From NCBI RefSeq assembly GCF_003252755.1, contig NZ_QEPT01000005.1:1-64000 (forward strand): a DNA stretch of 64,000 bases, given 5' to 3'. This DNA is from Haemophilus parainfluenzae (GTDB lineage: Bacteria > Pseudomonadota > Gammaproteobacteria > Enterobacterales > Pasteurellaceae). Numbering within the stretch: position 1 is the stretch's first letter; the number at the start of each line of letters is the position of its first letter. This document shows, in pieces, positions 8,838 to 17,703 of this stretch. The notes below the pieces were generated by a model that searched no databases, had not been told where the DNA came from, and worked only from the letters and a program-made list of their open reading frames with translations. Made by a program: the position numbers and the translations under genes.

Positions 8838-8940
8838 TTGAACTAACTAATTTTCCACATAGTCAAAGCAATCGTAAAAGGAATGCTTTTACACGCCGGA
8901 TTGCATAAGTGCTTAGGCAAGCAATCCCGACAAAAATAGA
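8838..8940 (+). promoter_or_regulatory. structured 5' region of the 8952 lipoprotein gene with alternative hairpins
   Basis: GTAAAAG (8874-8880) pairs with CTTTTAC (8886-8892), flanked by GCAATC (8868-8873), which can pair with GATTGC (8899-8904). The same GGATTGC (8898-8904) can instead pair with GCAATCC (8921-8927), just before the ribosome binding site region (gaggag). The two folds exclude each other, which suggests a regulated leader. No known riboswitch is recognised. Confidence 0.4.
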
Positions 8941-8951
8941 GGAGTAGATTT

Positions 8952-9254
8952 ATGAAATCTAAATTGATGAAAGGGTTAGTGATTGTTGCATTAGCAGGAA
9001 GCTTAACCGCTTGTGAAATGGACAGACAACAACGTCATACTGCAACAGGTGCAGCAATCGGCGGTGTAGCCGGTGGTTTATTAGGTGGTGATATTGCCAC
9101 AACACTCGGCGGCGCAGCATTAGGTGGCGTAATCGGTAGTCAAGTGAATAAAGGCGGAGACTACGATGACAGAGAATATCGCCATCATAAAAAACATAAA
9201 AGACATCACCACAACAGAAGACATCGTGATTGGGATGACGACTGGGATGATTAA
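8952..9254 (+). CDS. OsmB-like glycine-zipper lipoprotein with His/Asp-rich tail
   Basis: A 100-residue lipoprotein: leader KSKLMKGLVIVALAGS with lipobox LTAC, then a glycine-zipper segment (TGAAIGGVAGGLLGG, then TTLGGAALGGVIGSQ) typical of OsmB/Rick_17kDa_Anti proteins. The last 30 residues are very polar, with many His, Lys and Arg and then DWDDDWDD. OsmB-type proteins sit in the envelope and respond to stress. The His/Asp tail could bind metal ions, which is inference. It has its own USS terminator and a structured leader. Confidence 0.75.
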   Translation: MKSKLMKGLVIVALAGSLTACEMDRQQRHTATGAAIGGVAGGLLGGDIATTLGGAALGGVIGSQVNKGGDYDDREYRHHKKHKRHHHNRRHRDWDDDWDD

Positions 9255-9274
9255 TTCAAAATACAGATAAAAAT

Positions 9275-9317
9275 GACCGCACTTTTGAGATACAAATCAA
9301 AGTGCGGTCGTTTTTTT
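9275..9317 (+). terminator. USS stem-loop terminator after the lipoprotein gene
   Basis: GACCGCACTT (9275-9284) pairs with AAGTGCGGTC (9300-9309), followed by a T-run at 9311-9317. Confidence 0.8.
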
Positions 9318-9344
9318 AGGGATTTTTTTATGAATTAATAAGGA

Positions 9345-10799
9345 TTACCACCAACCGAGTAGTTTCATCCATAATCCACCTACACCAAACCAAATCACTA
9401 ATGAAAGGATGGAAACAATAAAGCTCACGCCCCACCACTGACCGGTTGAGTTATAACCTGAACCGTATAGTGCTGGACCAGGACCACCTGCGTATTGCGT
9501 TAAACTCATGGATAAAGTTGAGGTGTAACCTAAACCAATTGCAGCAATGATTGGCGGTGTACCCACAGCAATAGCCGCTGCCACGAAAGCGAGATACATT
9601 GCGGAAATATGCGCCATGGCTGAAGCAAAGAAATAGCGGGTATAGAAATACACCAACACTAAAATAGTAAAGGCAACTGGCCAGCTGAAATCGCCCACAG
9701 ATGCGGAAATGTGGGTGGAAATCCAAGTGATTGCACCGTATTTATTAAGCGCATTCGCCATCATCACCAATACCGCAAACCAGAACATCGTATCCCATGC
9801 GGTGGTTTCTGCCACGATATTTTTCCAGCTCATAATATTGGTTAATAATAAAATCACTAAACCGATAAACGCTGAAATTGTTGCAGGAATATGGAAGACT
9901 AAATCACCCACCGTCCAAAGGAATAAAAGAAGGATAAAGTCTAGGGCAAGAATCCATTCCGCTTTGCTCATTGGGCCCATGCTTTTTAATTCTTCACGTG
10001 CCATTTCTGCCATTTTAGGCGTATCTTTTAATTCTGGCGGATAAATTAAATATACGAAATAAGGTAAGACGATTAAGCTCACAACACCCGGTACGATTGC
10101 CCCTAAGAACCATGTCATCCAAGTGATTTCTACACCTTGGCTTTTCGCAAGTTCTGCAATTAACGGGTTACCCGCCATGGCGGTTAAGAACATGGTACAA
10201 ATAATGGTATCGATTTGAGAAACAGCAATCGCTAAGAATGCACCTGCACGACGAGCAGTTGGACCCGGTTTGGACTCATACGCATCAGCAATAGATTGCA
10301 TAATTGGGTACATAATACCGCCCCCACGCGCAGAAGCCGAAGGAATCCCTGGACCGATGACAACATCAGCCAACGCCATACCATAAGCCACACCCATCAT
10401 TTTTTTACCAAAACGACCAACGAAGTACAGCGCGATACGTTTACCTAAACCGGTTTTAATCACCGCGCGAGATAAAAACATGGCAATAGCAATCAACCAA
10501 ATTGTGCCGTTTGCAAAACCGGATAACATGCCGACATCGCCTTGTTTTGGCGAAATTGGCGTAAGCCCTGTCAAACCACTAATCACCAAGGCAACTAGCG
10601 TTGCAGCTCCCATAGGCATCGCTTTAGCGATAATAGCCACAATGGTTGCCACAAACAGCGCTAGCATTCCCCATGCTTTTGCGGATAAACCTTCTGGTGT
10701 CGGGATCAACCAAATCCCTAAACCAACGATGACGGCAATCAGCAGCCCCTGCCATTTAAAGCCAAGTTTGACTTCTACTGCTGGAATTTTACTTTCCAT
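9345..10799 (-). CDS. DASS-family dicarboxylate/tricarboxylate transporter (CitT-like)
   Basis: A 484-residue inner-membrane protein with 11-14 hydrophobic segments. It has DASS-type blocks such as GPGIPSASARGGGIMYPI in the first half and GLGYTSTLSMSLTQYAGGPG in the second. The family (CitT, TtdT, YbhI, plant DiT1) exchanges citrate, tartrate, succinate or oxoglutarate. The exact substrate cannot be told from sequence. It is a single gene with an imperfect dyad upstream at 10866-10896. Length is normal for CitT-like members. Confidence 0.88.
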   Translation of the reverse strand: MESKIPAVEVKLGFKWQGLLIAVIVGLGIWLIPTPEGLSAKAWGMLALFVATIVAIIAKAMPMGAATLVALVISGLTGLTPISPKQGDVGMLSGFANGTIWLIAIAMFLSRAVIKTGLGKRIALYFVGRFGKKMMGVAYGMALADVVIGPGIPSASARGGGIMYPIMQSIADAYESKPGPTARRAGAFLAIAVSQIDTIICTMFLTAMAGNPLIAELAKSQGVEITWMTWFLGAIVPGVVSLIVLPYFVYLIYPPELKDTPKMAEMAREELKSMGPMSKAEWILALDFILLLFLWTVGDLVFHIPATISAFIGLVILLLTNIMSWKNIVAETTAWDTMFWFAVLVMMANALNKYGAITWISTHISASVGDFSWPVAFTILVLVYFYTRYFFASAMAHISAMYLAFVAAAIAVGTPPIIAAIGLGYTSTLSMSLTQYAGGPGPALYGSGYNSTGQWWGVSFIVSILSLVIWFGVGGLWMKLLGWW

Positions 10800-10865
10800 A
10801 GGATAACTCCTAGATAAATGAACAAAAAATAATTCATCACGGATAACGACTGTGACGCAATCGAT

Positions 10866-10896
10866 TAAATAAGTGGGTATAAAGATACCACTTATT
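10866..10896. promoter_or_regulatory. imperfect dyad upstream of the DASS transporter
   Basis: AAATAAGTGGGTAT faces ATACCACTTATTT across a four-base loop, with one unpaired G. It lies about 70 bp before the transporter start, where an operator would be expected. Confidence 0.4.
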
Positions 10897-10969
10897 TAGT
10901 ATGAGTAAAGATTTAAGCGATGTTTTTAATAAAATTTGATGGAAACTTGATGCAGATTAAAAAACAACT

Positions 10970-11905
10970 TTAAGAATGAAGAAATTGATTCACGCGTTCA
11001 AGTACCACTTTTCTCACGTTATCCTTTTCAAAAAGGATTTCATGTTTTGCTTGAGGTACAAGCATAGATTCGGCATGCGGAAAAAGTGCGGTCAATTTTT
11101 CAAGATTTTTGTTATCTACAATCTTTTCTTTTTCCGCTTGTAGGATAAGCACTGGTGTTTCCACTCTTGGAATGATTTTAGGGAGCGCTTTGATTGCATT
11201 TAAACACAAATGTACCCAACGGAAAGTCGGGCCGCCTAAGTGAATAGTAGCGCGTTTTCGATTAATTCGGTTCATCCATTTCATTCGCGTTTTAGAATGG
11301 CTGAGTTCATTAAGGTTTAAATCTGCCGGTTTGTAATGTCCTTTACCAAAAACATAGCGATGACCTTGACCAAATGCCATCATTGTTGCAATGATGACTT
11401 TATCTCGTAATGGATGTTTCATCGGAACACCAAAGAAAGGCGAAGAAAGCACAGCCTTTTTAATATGATGATCGTAATTGGCTAGATAATAGGTGGAAAT
11501 CAAAGCTCCTAGGGAGTGGGCGAGAATATATTGCGCTTGATAAGCATAAAGTGCGGTCGTTTTTTCAATGATTTTTGCCATATCATCGGTATAAAAACGA
11601 AACTCATCTAAATGCCCTTTTTGAGGAATAATACGCTGTGAATAGCCTTGTCCTCGATGATCGAAAAGCAAAACATCATAACCTTGTTGGTAAAAATCAT
11701 AAGCCAACTCAGTCCATTTCAGCATATTTTCTGCTCGACCATTGACCAAAATAATCAATTTTCTGACCGCACTTTCAGGCTGAACCAAATGACGATAAGC
11801 CAATTTGATATTTCGTTCACCGGAAAGATATTGCGTCGGAAATTGCTCAAAAAAAGGCAATAACTCCGTAAGAGCAAATTGATGAAAATGAGGTTCTCTG
11901 ATCAT
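10970..11905 (-). CDS. pldB: alpha/beta hydrolase, lysophospholipase L2-like
   Basis: A 311-residue alpha/beta hydrolase without signal peptide or clear membrane segment. The nucleophile elbow is AHSLGA (Ser131). An acid is likely near LILQAEKEKIVDN and the catalytic His is in QAKHEILFE near the C-terminus. FDHRGQGYSQ is the typical oxyanion-side loop of PldB-type lysophospholipases. Escherichia coli PldB is slightly longer. It follows asd but is separated from it by a terminator. A uptake signal lies inside the gene at about 11082-11092. Confidence 0.8.
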   Translation of the reverse strand: MIREPHFHQFALTELLPFFEQFPTQYLSGERNIKLAYRHLVQPESAVRKLIILVNGRAENMLKWTELAYDFYQQGYDVLLFDHRGQGYSQRIIPQKGHLDEFRFYTDDMAKIIEKTTALYAYQAQYILAHSLGALISTYYLANYDHHIKKAVLSSPFFGVPMKHPLRDKVIIATMMAFGQGHRYVFGKGHYKPADLNLNELSHSKTRMKWMNRINRKRATIHLGGPTFRWVHLCLNAIKALPKIIPRVETPVLILQAEKEKIVDNKNLEKLTALFPHAESMLVPQAKHEILFEKDNVRKVVLERVNQFLHS

Positions 11906-11917
11906 AATTTTCCAATG

Positions 11918-11944
11918 AAAAGGGCGTAGTGAATACGCCCTTTG
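11918..11944 (-). terminator. terminator between asd and pldB
   Basis: AAAGGGCGTA (11919-11928) pairs with TACGCCCTTT (11934-11943). On the minus strand it is followed by a short T-run. It lies directly behind the asd stop. Confidence 0.8.
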
Positions 11945-11959
11945 CCGTGAAAATAAAAC

Positions 11960-13075
11960 TTATGCTACCAATTGTTTTAAGATACGGCGAACTGGCTCTG
12001 CAGCACCCCATAATAATTGGTCACCTACAGTGAATGCCGCTAAGTATTCTGGACCCATTGCCAATTTACGTAAACGACCAACTGGTACGCTTAATGTGCC
12101 TGTTACTTTAGCTGGGGTTAATTCACGTAATGTGGTTTCTTTGTCGTTTGGAATTACTTTCACCCATTCGTTGTGAGCCGCTAAAATTTGTTCAATTTCT
12201 TCTAACGGTAAGTCTTTTTTCAGTTTGATGGTGAACGCTTGGCTATGACAACGTAATGCACCGATACGTACGCATAAACCATCTACTGGAATTGGATTGT
12301 CGCTTAAACCTAAGATTTTGTTGGTTTCTGCATAGCCTTTCCATTCTTCTTTAGTTTGTCCTGTTTCAGGAAGAAGTTTGTCAATCCAAGGGATTAAGCT
12401 GCCCCCTAATGCTGCACCAAAGTTATCCGTTGGGAAGCTATCAGAACGCATTTCTGCAGTCACTTTACGTTCAATATCTAAAATTGACGAAGCAGGGTCT
12501 TTTAATTCGCTTGAAACCGCTTGTTCTAATAAGCCCATTTGTGAAAGTAATTCACGCATATTTTTTGCGCCTGCACCTGAAGCCGCTTGGTAAGTTGCGA
12601 CAGATACCCATTCCACTAAATCTTTTTCAAATAAGCCACCGATAGCCATAAGCATTAAACTTACTGTACAGTTACCGCCCACGAAAGTTTTAATGCCTTT
12701 TTTCAAGCCTTCAGAAATCACGTGTTGGTTTACCGGATCAAGCACGATAATCGCATCATCTTTCATACGTAGTGCAGACGCTGCATCAACCCAATAACCG
12801 TCCCAACCTGTTGCTTTTAATTTTGGATAAACTTCATTGGTATAGTCGCCACCTTGACAGGTCACGATAATGTCTAATTTTTTAAGTTCTTCAATGTCGA
12901 ATGCACTTTTAAGTTCACCCGCTTCTTTACCTGCAAATACAGGGGCTTTTTGACCTGCTTGAGAAGTGGTGAAGAAAACTGGATTAATATTGGCAAAATC
13001 TTGCTCTTGCACCATACGATCCATTAATACGGAACCGACCATTCCGCGCCAACCGATAAAACCGACGTTTTTCAT
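11960..13075 (-). CDS. asd: aspartate-semialdehyde dehydrogenase (EC 1.2.1.11)
   Basis: A 371-residue cytosolic enzyme that reduces aspartyl phosphate to the semialdehyde for Lys, diaminopimelate, Thr and Met synthesis. The N-terminus has the NADP fold ([11 protein letters not shown]). The catalytic Cys136 is in [10 protein letters not shown], and the substrate-binding region includes [17 protein letters not shown]. Length matches the Gram-negative Asd family. It is a single gene with its own terminator. Confidence 0.96.
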   Translation of the reverse strand: MKNVGFIGWRGMVGSVLMDRMVQEQDFANINPVFFTTSQAGQKAPVFAGKEAGELKSAFDIEELKKLDIIVTCQGGDYTNEVYPKLKATGWDGYWVDAASALRMKDDAIIVLDPVNQHVISEGLKKGIKTFVGGNCTVSLMLMAIGGLFEKDLVEWVSVATYQAASGAGAKNMRELLSQMGLLEQAVSSELKDPASSILDIERKVTAEMRSDSFPTDNFGAALGGSLIPWIDKLLPETGQTKEEWKGYAETNKILGLSDNPIPVDGLCVRIGALRCHSQAFTIKLKKDLPLEEIEQILAAHNEWVKVIPNDKETTLRELTPAKVTGTLSVPVGRLRKLAMGPEYLAAFTVGDQLLWGAAEPVRRILKQLVA

Positions 13076-13189
13076 GAGTTTTTCCTTATTTTATGTTGTG
13101 TTGAATGGGTCTATTAATTACAGGCTTTATGCTACAAAATCAAGCTTTTTTAGAAAAAATGAGGCTTTGTTTAATTTTTCTCAATAAAA

Positions 13190-13208
13190 AATCCCCTTTC
13201 GGGGATTT
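13190..13208 (-). terminator. terminator after the N-glycosyltransferase gene
   Basis: AATCCCC and GGGGATT pair across a TTTC loop. On the minus strand a T-run follows. It lies six bases behind the stop at 13214. Confidence 0.85.
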
Positions 13209-13213
13209 ATTGA

Positions 13214-15232
13214 TTATTTATCTGCTTTTTTCGTAGTTTTCTTTACCGTTTTTTTCGGCTCTGTTTTAGCTTCAGATTTGACCGCACTTTTCTTTGTCGT
13301 AGTAGACTTTGTAGCCTTCTCTTTTGTGGTTGTCGATTTAGTCACTTTTTTCTTTGGCTTTTCAGCTAAATTTGCTGCTTTCCATTCCTCAAATTTTTCA
13401 AGTAACACTTTACCCATTGGGCTTGGATCGCCTGTAAATAAGGTTTGTAAGCCATTATTTTCAATGATATGACGGCGAAGTTCTAAACGCTCTTGATGAT
13501 TTTCAGCTAAACGAATTGCACGTTCAACATATTCATCTACCGTATTTGCAATTAACCATTCCGGTAAACCTAAACGTTTGAATAACCCCTCATCAATATG
13601 TTCATGGACTTCTGCACCGGTTTTACATATACCTACTAAACCTAATGTCACCATATCAATAATGCCATTCGTATTCCCGAATGGGAATGGATTCACCATC
13701 ATATCGCAGTTATGCAAAATACGAAGATATTGATCATAAGGCGCATGTGGATGAGCTGTCGCATCATTACCTAAATAAGATTTAATAAAACGCTCAACAT
13801 AAGGATGAGTCACACCACTGGATTGACCTAAAGCAAAGTGGAAATGAACCTTAACATTCGCACGATCACGAATAGCCTTTAATGCTGCTAAGAAATATGG
13901 GTTAAGCTTCATTGTGGTAGAAGCAATACCAATATTCACCACTTCAGGATTTTCACGTAAGCGATATTCTACGTGTTGCGGTGCAAGCGCTGAAGGCACA
14001 TAAGGTAAGGCATCTTTAGGTAAACGCAATAATTGCTCACTAAAGCATTTTTCAGAACCAACGTAGTCATCTTCTACAATTACATATTCAATAAAATCAG
14101 AATGTGTCGTCGCTGGATGGCCTAAAGCAATCACTTGAACCGGTGCAAGACGCGTATTACTTGCAAAAATGGTAGTTAAATCCATCCCAATACTTGGCAT
14201 ATAAAGAACGGCTGCACCATTTTTTTCACAAATCTCTTTTAATTCATTCAATTTACTAAAAATATTATCACCTTTTAATAAATGGAATTCATCAAACACT
14301 GCTTGGCCTGCTGCATCTACAGCATCATTACCTACACCAATTAAATGAAAACGCTCACGCGCAGCAATCATTGAAGTGGAATGCGTACGGTAAATTGAAT
14401 GAGATGAATGGAAATGCTCCAATAACACCACCATCACAGGTTTACCATTACGCTCACCTAATTTAGTGACATCGCGATCTGTCCATCCACCTTGCAATAA
14501 ATGACGGCGAATAACTTGGTTTAATGCTTTTTTCACCCAGTGTTTATTTTCAGCAATATCGTAGCTGCAATGCATATACACATCATGTGAAATTGCACTC
14601 GGCACATTATTTAAGTTTTTAATCGTCGCTAATTTTTCAGGGAACCATTGTAAAAGCGTACCACGCTTAGAAAACGCTTGATCAGTACCGATAAAACGGG
14701 GTGATTGCAATGCAAAACAAAGTGATGCACATAATTCAGGGTCTAAATTCCATAAAGCATCAAGATTAACATTCACATTAGATTCTGGCAGATAGAAAAT
14801 ACAGAATTTAATTAATGATGATCTCGCATTATCTAAATGAAAATCGGATAAATTGGTTTTATCTGGATTGCGGTTATAAGTCTGCAACACATGATCCGCA
14901 TTCACAAAAGGTGATGATGCAAAAATCATGTTAATCCAACGTTGTAAAGTAAAGAAACGCTGTGCCCCGCCTTCCGAAATATCTAATTTAGGATCAGAAA
15001 ACAGCTCGCTCATTGCTACTGCTACACGGGTACAAAAATGCTTGATCTTCTCTTGTGCTAATTCATCATTTAATTGGCTAGGATAATCAATTTCAATGCC
15101 TTCAATGCCACCAAAATTAGTATCAATTTTGCTTAAAATGTCGAGCAATTCTACGCAAGCAGCTTCATAATTTTTTGCTGCAACTTCTTGTTCAAAACGG
15201 ATAACACTGGGTTGTTTTTGTGTTTCTGCCAT
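13214..15232 (-). CDS. ngt: HMW1C-type N-glucosyltransferase with Lys/Thr-rich C-terminal tail
   Basis: A 672-residue cytoplasmic GT41-type enzyme that puts glucose (or galactose) from UDP-sugars onto Asn in N-x-S/T sequons, often of adhesins. About 620 residues follow Actinobacillus pleuropneumoniae NGT closely: LIKFCIFYLPESNVN, SAISHDVYMHCSYD, LLEHFHSSHSIYRTHS, IALGHPATTHSDFIEY, GIASTTMKLNPYF and NPFPFGNTNGIIDM. The last 45-50 residues, after EEWKAANLAEK, are extra: a Lys-rich tail with the repeat KSTTTK and a uptake signal (13281-13289) encoding part of KKSAVKS. rimO lies just upstream in the same direction, as in the known ngt clusters, but no alpha-glucosyltransferase gene (agt) is present. 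Confidence 0.93.
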   Translation of the reverse strand: MAETQKQPSVIRFEQEVAAKNYEAACVELLDILSKIDTNFGGIEGIEIDYPSQLNDELAQEKIKHFCTRVAVAMSELFSDPKLDISEGGAQRFFTLQRWINMIFASSPFVNADHVLQTYNRNPDKTNLSDFHLDNARSSLIKFCIFYLPESNVNVNLDALWNLDPELCASLCFALQSPRFIGTDQAFSKRGTLLQWFPEKLATIKNLNNVPSAISHDVYMHCSYDIAENKHWVKKALNQVIRRHLLQGGWTDRDVTKLGERNGKPVMVVLLEHFHSSHSIYRTHSTSMIAARERFHLIGVGNDAVDAAGQAVFDEFHLLKGDNIFSKLNELKEICEKNGAAVLYMPSIGMDLTTIFASNTRLAPVQVIALGHPATTHSDFIEYVIVEDDYVGSEKCFSEQLLRLPKDALPYVPSALAPQHVEYRLRENPEVVNIGIASTTMKLNPYFLAALKAIRDRANVKVHFHFALGQSSGVTHPYVERFIKSYLGNDATAHPHAPYDQYLRILHNCDMMVNPFPFGNTNGIIDMVTLGLVGICKTGAEVHEHIDEGLFKRLGLPEWLIANTVDEYVERAIRLAENHQERLELRRHIIENNGLQTLFTGDPSPMGKVLLEKFEEWKAANLAEKPKKKVTKSTTTKEKATKSTTTKKSAVKSEAKTEPKKTVKKTTKKADK

Positions 15233-15271
15233 TTCTAAATTCCTTTGGTAAAAAATAAATAAGATTAATAA

Positions 15272-16609
15272 TTAACAGGTTCCCCACAGATCGTATTCAT
15301 CTGAATGGGTAATGGTTACTTTAATAAATTCGCCCACTTTCACAGGCACGCCACTTAGATTTTCAATATAAACTAAGCCATCAACTTCGGGTGCATCGGC
15401 TTTTGTACGGCCAATGATACCTTCTTCATCAATTTCATCCACGATTACATCAAGCGTTTGGCCAATTTTTTGTTTTAATCGTTCAGCCGAAATTTCTTGT
15501 TGTAACTGCATAAAGCGGTGAAAACGTTCTTCTTTTACATCTTCAGGCACTTGGTCGGCCATTTCGGTAGCCGGTGCGCCTTCTACTGGGCTAAATTTGA
15601 AACAGCCCACACGATCAAGTTGTGCTTCTTTTAAGAAATCCAATAACATTTGAAAGTCTTCTTCTGTTTCACCTGGGAAGCCTACAATGAAAGTTGAGCG
15701 TAGGGTTAAATCTGGACAAATCTCACGCCATTGCTTGATACGCTCTAAAGTGCGGTCAATTTTTCCTGGTCTTTTCATCGCTTTTAAAATTTTTGGACTC
15801 GCGTGTTGCAATGGAATATCCAAATAAGGCAACAATAGACCTTCCGCCATTAATGGAATTAAATCATCCACGTGAGGATAAGGATAAACGTAGTGTAAAC
15901 GTACCCAAATGCCTAATTTTCCAAGCTGTTTACACAAGGTCATTAAGTCATTTTTAATTGGCATACCATTCCAGAAAGCCGTTTTCACGCCACCTTCTTT
16001 ACGTTGTGTATCCATCGCATAAGCAGAGGTATCTTGTGAAACGACCAACAATTCTTTCACACCCGCATCAGCAAGACGTTTTGCTTCATCCAATACTTGC
16101 GTGATAGAGCGGCTTTCCAAATCCCCACGTAATGAAGGGATTATACAGAATGTACAACGGTGATCACAGCCTTCTGATATTTTCAAATAAGCATAGTGTT
16201 TAGGTGTTAATTTCACCCCTTGTTTTGGTACAAGACTGGTGTAAGGATTATGCTCTGGTTTTGGTACATATTTATGTACTTGTGCCATGACTGTTTCATA
16301 ACTGTGCGGACCGCTCACTTCCAAAACTTTCGGATGAACTTGGCGAATTTGATCTTCTTTCGCCCCTAAACAGCCGGTCACAATCACGCGTCCGTTTTCT
16401 TCCAACGCCTCTCCAATGGCTTCTAGGGATTCCTGCACGGCACTATCAATAAATCCACAGGTATTTACAATGACTAAGTCCACATTTTCGTAACTTGGTA
16501 CAATGTTATATCCATCTGTACGTAATTCGGTCAGAATTCGTTCAGAATCTACTAAATTTTTAGGACAACCTAAACTTACAAAGCCAATATTTGGCGTTGA
16601 TTTTTGCAT
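15272..16609 (-). CDS. rimO: ribosomal protein S12 methylthiotransferase
   Basis: The start at 16609 ([10 protein letters not shown]) is chosen because GAGAA lies upstream; an ATG at 16633 is also open. The protein has an N-terminal UPF0004 domain ([17 protein letters not shown]), the radical-SAM motif CDHRCTFC and a C-terminal TRAM domain ([15 protein letters not shown]). It adds a methylthio group to Asp of S12. The gene precedes ngt by 39 bp, an arrangement also known near ngt in Actinobacillus, so co-transcription is likely. Confidence 0.94.
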   Translation of the reverse strand: MQKSTPNIGFVSLGCPKNLVDSERILTELRTDGYNIVPSYENVDLVIVNTCGFIDSAVQESLEAIGEALEENGRVIVTGCLGAKEDQIRQVHPKVLEVSGPHSYETVMAQVHKYVPKPEHNPYTSLVPKQGVKLTPKHYAYLKISEGCDHRCTFCIIPSLRGDLESRSITQVLDEAKRLADAGVKELLVVSQDTSAYAMDTQRKEGGVKTAFWNGMPIKNDLMTLCKQLGKLGIWVRLHYVYPYPHVDDLIPLMAEGLLLPYLDIPLQHASPKILKAMKRPGKIDRTLERIKQWREICPDLTLRSTFIVGFPGETEEDFQMLLDFLKEAQLDRVGCFKFSPVEGAPATEMADQVPEDVKEERFHRFMQLQQEISAERLKQKIGQTLDVIVDEIDEEGIIGRTKADAPEVDGLVYIENLSGVPVKVGEFIKVTITHSDEYDLWGTC

Positions 16610-16775
16610 AAATTTATTCTCAGCTATCATCATCTTTCAAAACTTCGGATTTTACTCAATTTCAAGCAGAAAGGCGATAAATTAAAGGTAAATAGATTGT
16701 AAATTTACCCATTAAAGTCCTTTTTTCAGGTAGAATAACGCCCGTTTTTTTAATTTACTCATATTCATTATTAAC

Positions 16776-17492
16776 ATGGAAAATTCTTCTCTTTTTTCGA
16801 CCGCTCTTGAACAGATGGCTTATTTACTTATCCTAGGGAAAATGCTTCTCGGCCTTGTACTTGGTGGGATTATTGGCTTAGAACGTGAACTTAAACACAA
16901 ACCGGTTGGTGTCAAAACTTGTGCCATTATTGCGGTGACAACTTGTGTACTGACGATTGTCTCCATTCAAGCCGCAGAACATTATGCTCAAGTTTCAGAT
17001 AATATCCGAACTGACCCTATGCGACTTGCCGCACAAGTAATCAGTGGCATAGGTTTCTTAGGTGCAGGGGTTATTTTGCACAAGAAAAATGATGCGATTT
17101 CAGGTTTAACCACTGCAGCAATTATCTGGGCTGCAGCGGCTATCGGTGTAGCAACAGGTGCTGGTTTTATTTTTGATGCCATTATTGCCACTTTAATGAT
17201 TTTAATCGCCATCCGTATCAGCCCGATTGTGCAACGTTATGTTCGTCGTAAAACCTATAAAAAGCGTACTCGTTTAGCTATTCAACTGAGCTCTGCTAAC
17301 GGCATCAGCAAAGTGACAGATTTATTATTGAAACATGATTACCGCATTGAAAATATCTCAGTAAAAGACCAAGCGAGTGGCGAAGTTCGCTTGCAAGTGA
17401 GATGCTACAACATTGATAATGAAATGCTAAAAGATGTCTATACGCTGTTAAAAACAGAAGATGAAGTACTGAGTGTGGATGTAGAAAATTAA
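16776..17492 (+). CDS. MgtC/SapB family membrane protein
   Basis: A 238-residue protein with four to five N-terminal transmembrane segments holding the MgtC/SapB signature (GLVLGGIIGLERE, RLAAQVISGIGFLGAG and GLTTAAIIWAAAAIG) and a soluble C-terminal ACT-like domain (about residues 165-238). Such proteins are linked to magnesium homeostasis and survival in phagocytes, although the biochemical role is not settled. In the ancestral chromosome it would directly precede mutS; the integrated element now separates them. Confidence 0.88.
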   Translation: MENSSLFSTALEQMAYLLILGKMLLGLVLGGIIGLERELKHKPVGVKTCAIIAVTTCVLTIVSIQAAEHYAQVSDNIRTDPMRLAAQVISGIGFLGAGVILHKKNDAISGLTTAAIIWAAAAIGVATGAGFIFDAIIATLMILIAIRISPIVQRYVRRKTYKKRTRLAIQLSSANGISKVTDLLLKHDYRIENISVKDQASGEVRLQVRCYNIDNEMLKDVYTLLKTEDEVLSVDVEN

Positions 17493-17561
17493 ATCAGATC
17501 GCAATATAACACTATCATAAAACAACTACTTGCTAAACATATAGTTAAATTGGATAACGTC

Positions 17562-17606
17562 ATGAATTTACAAGATAATTTCGAGCAGCATACGCCTGAT
17601 GCATAA
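17562..17606 (+). pseudogene. mutS': 5' remnant of native mutS at the left end of the element
   Basis: ATG at 17562 opens MNLQDNFEQHTPDA and then a stop. Intact mutS at 24390 begins [16 protein letters not shown]. The remnant is led by a GGA ribosome-binding-like sequence. It is best read as the original mutS start, cut off by integration within CATACGCC. Confidence 0.75.
17589..17603 (+). repeat. left attachment-site repeat (attL)
   Basis: CATACGCCTGATGCA matches the right end except for two bases (GA) missing after CATACGCC. The flanking 5' sequences (AATTTC-GAGCAG, AATTTC-CAACAA) are similar because both encode NF(E/Q)QH. Confidence 0.65.
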
Positions 17607-17650
17607 GGCTATGTTTGTTTATTTGCAAGGGTTCGCGCGTTTTGGAAATG

Positions 17651-17686
17651 AAAAGCTACATAATAACCTACACTTATGTAGCTTTT
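17651..17686 (-). terminator. 13-bp stem-loop after the Rep-like gene
   Basis: AAAAGCTACATAA (17651-17663) pairs perfectly with TTATGTAGCTTTT (17674-17686). The loop contains AACCTACA, which also occurs twice at the right end of the element. Confidence 0.75.
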
Positions 17687-17703
17687 ATAGCTGAGGGGGC
17701 AAA

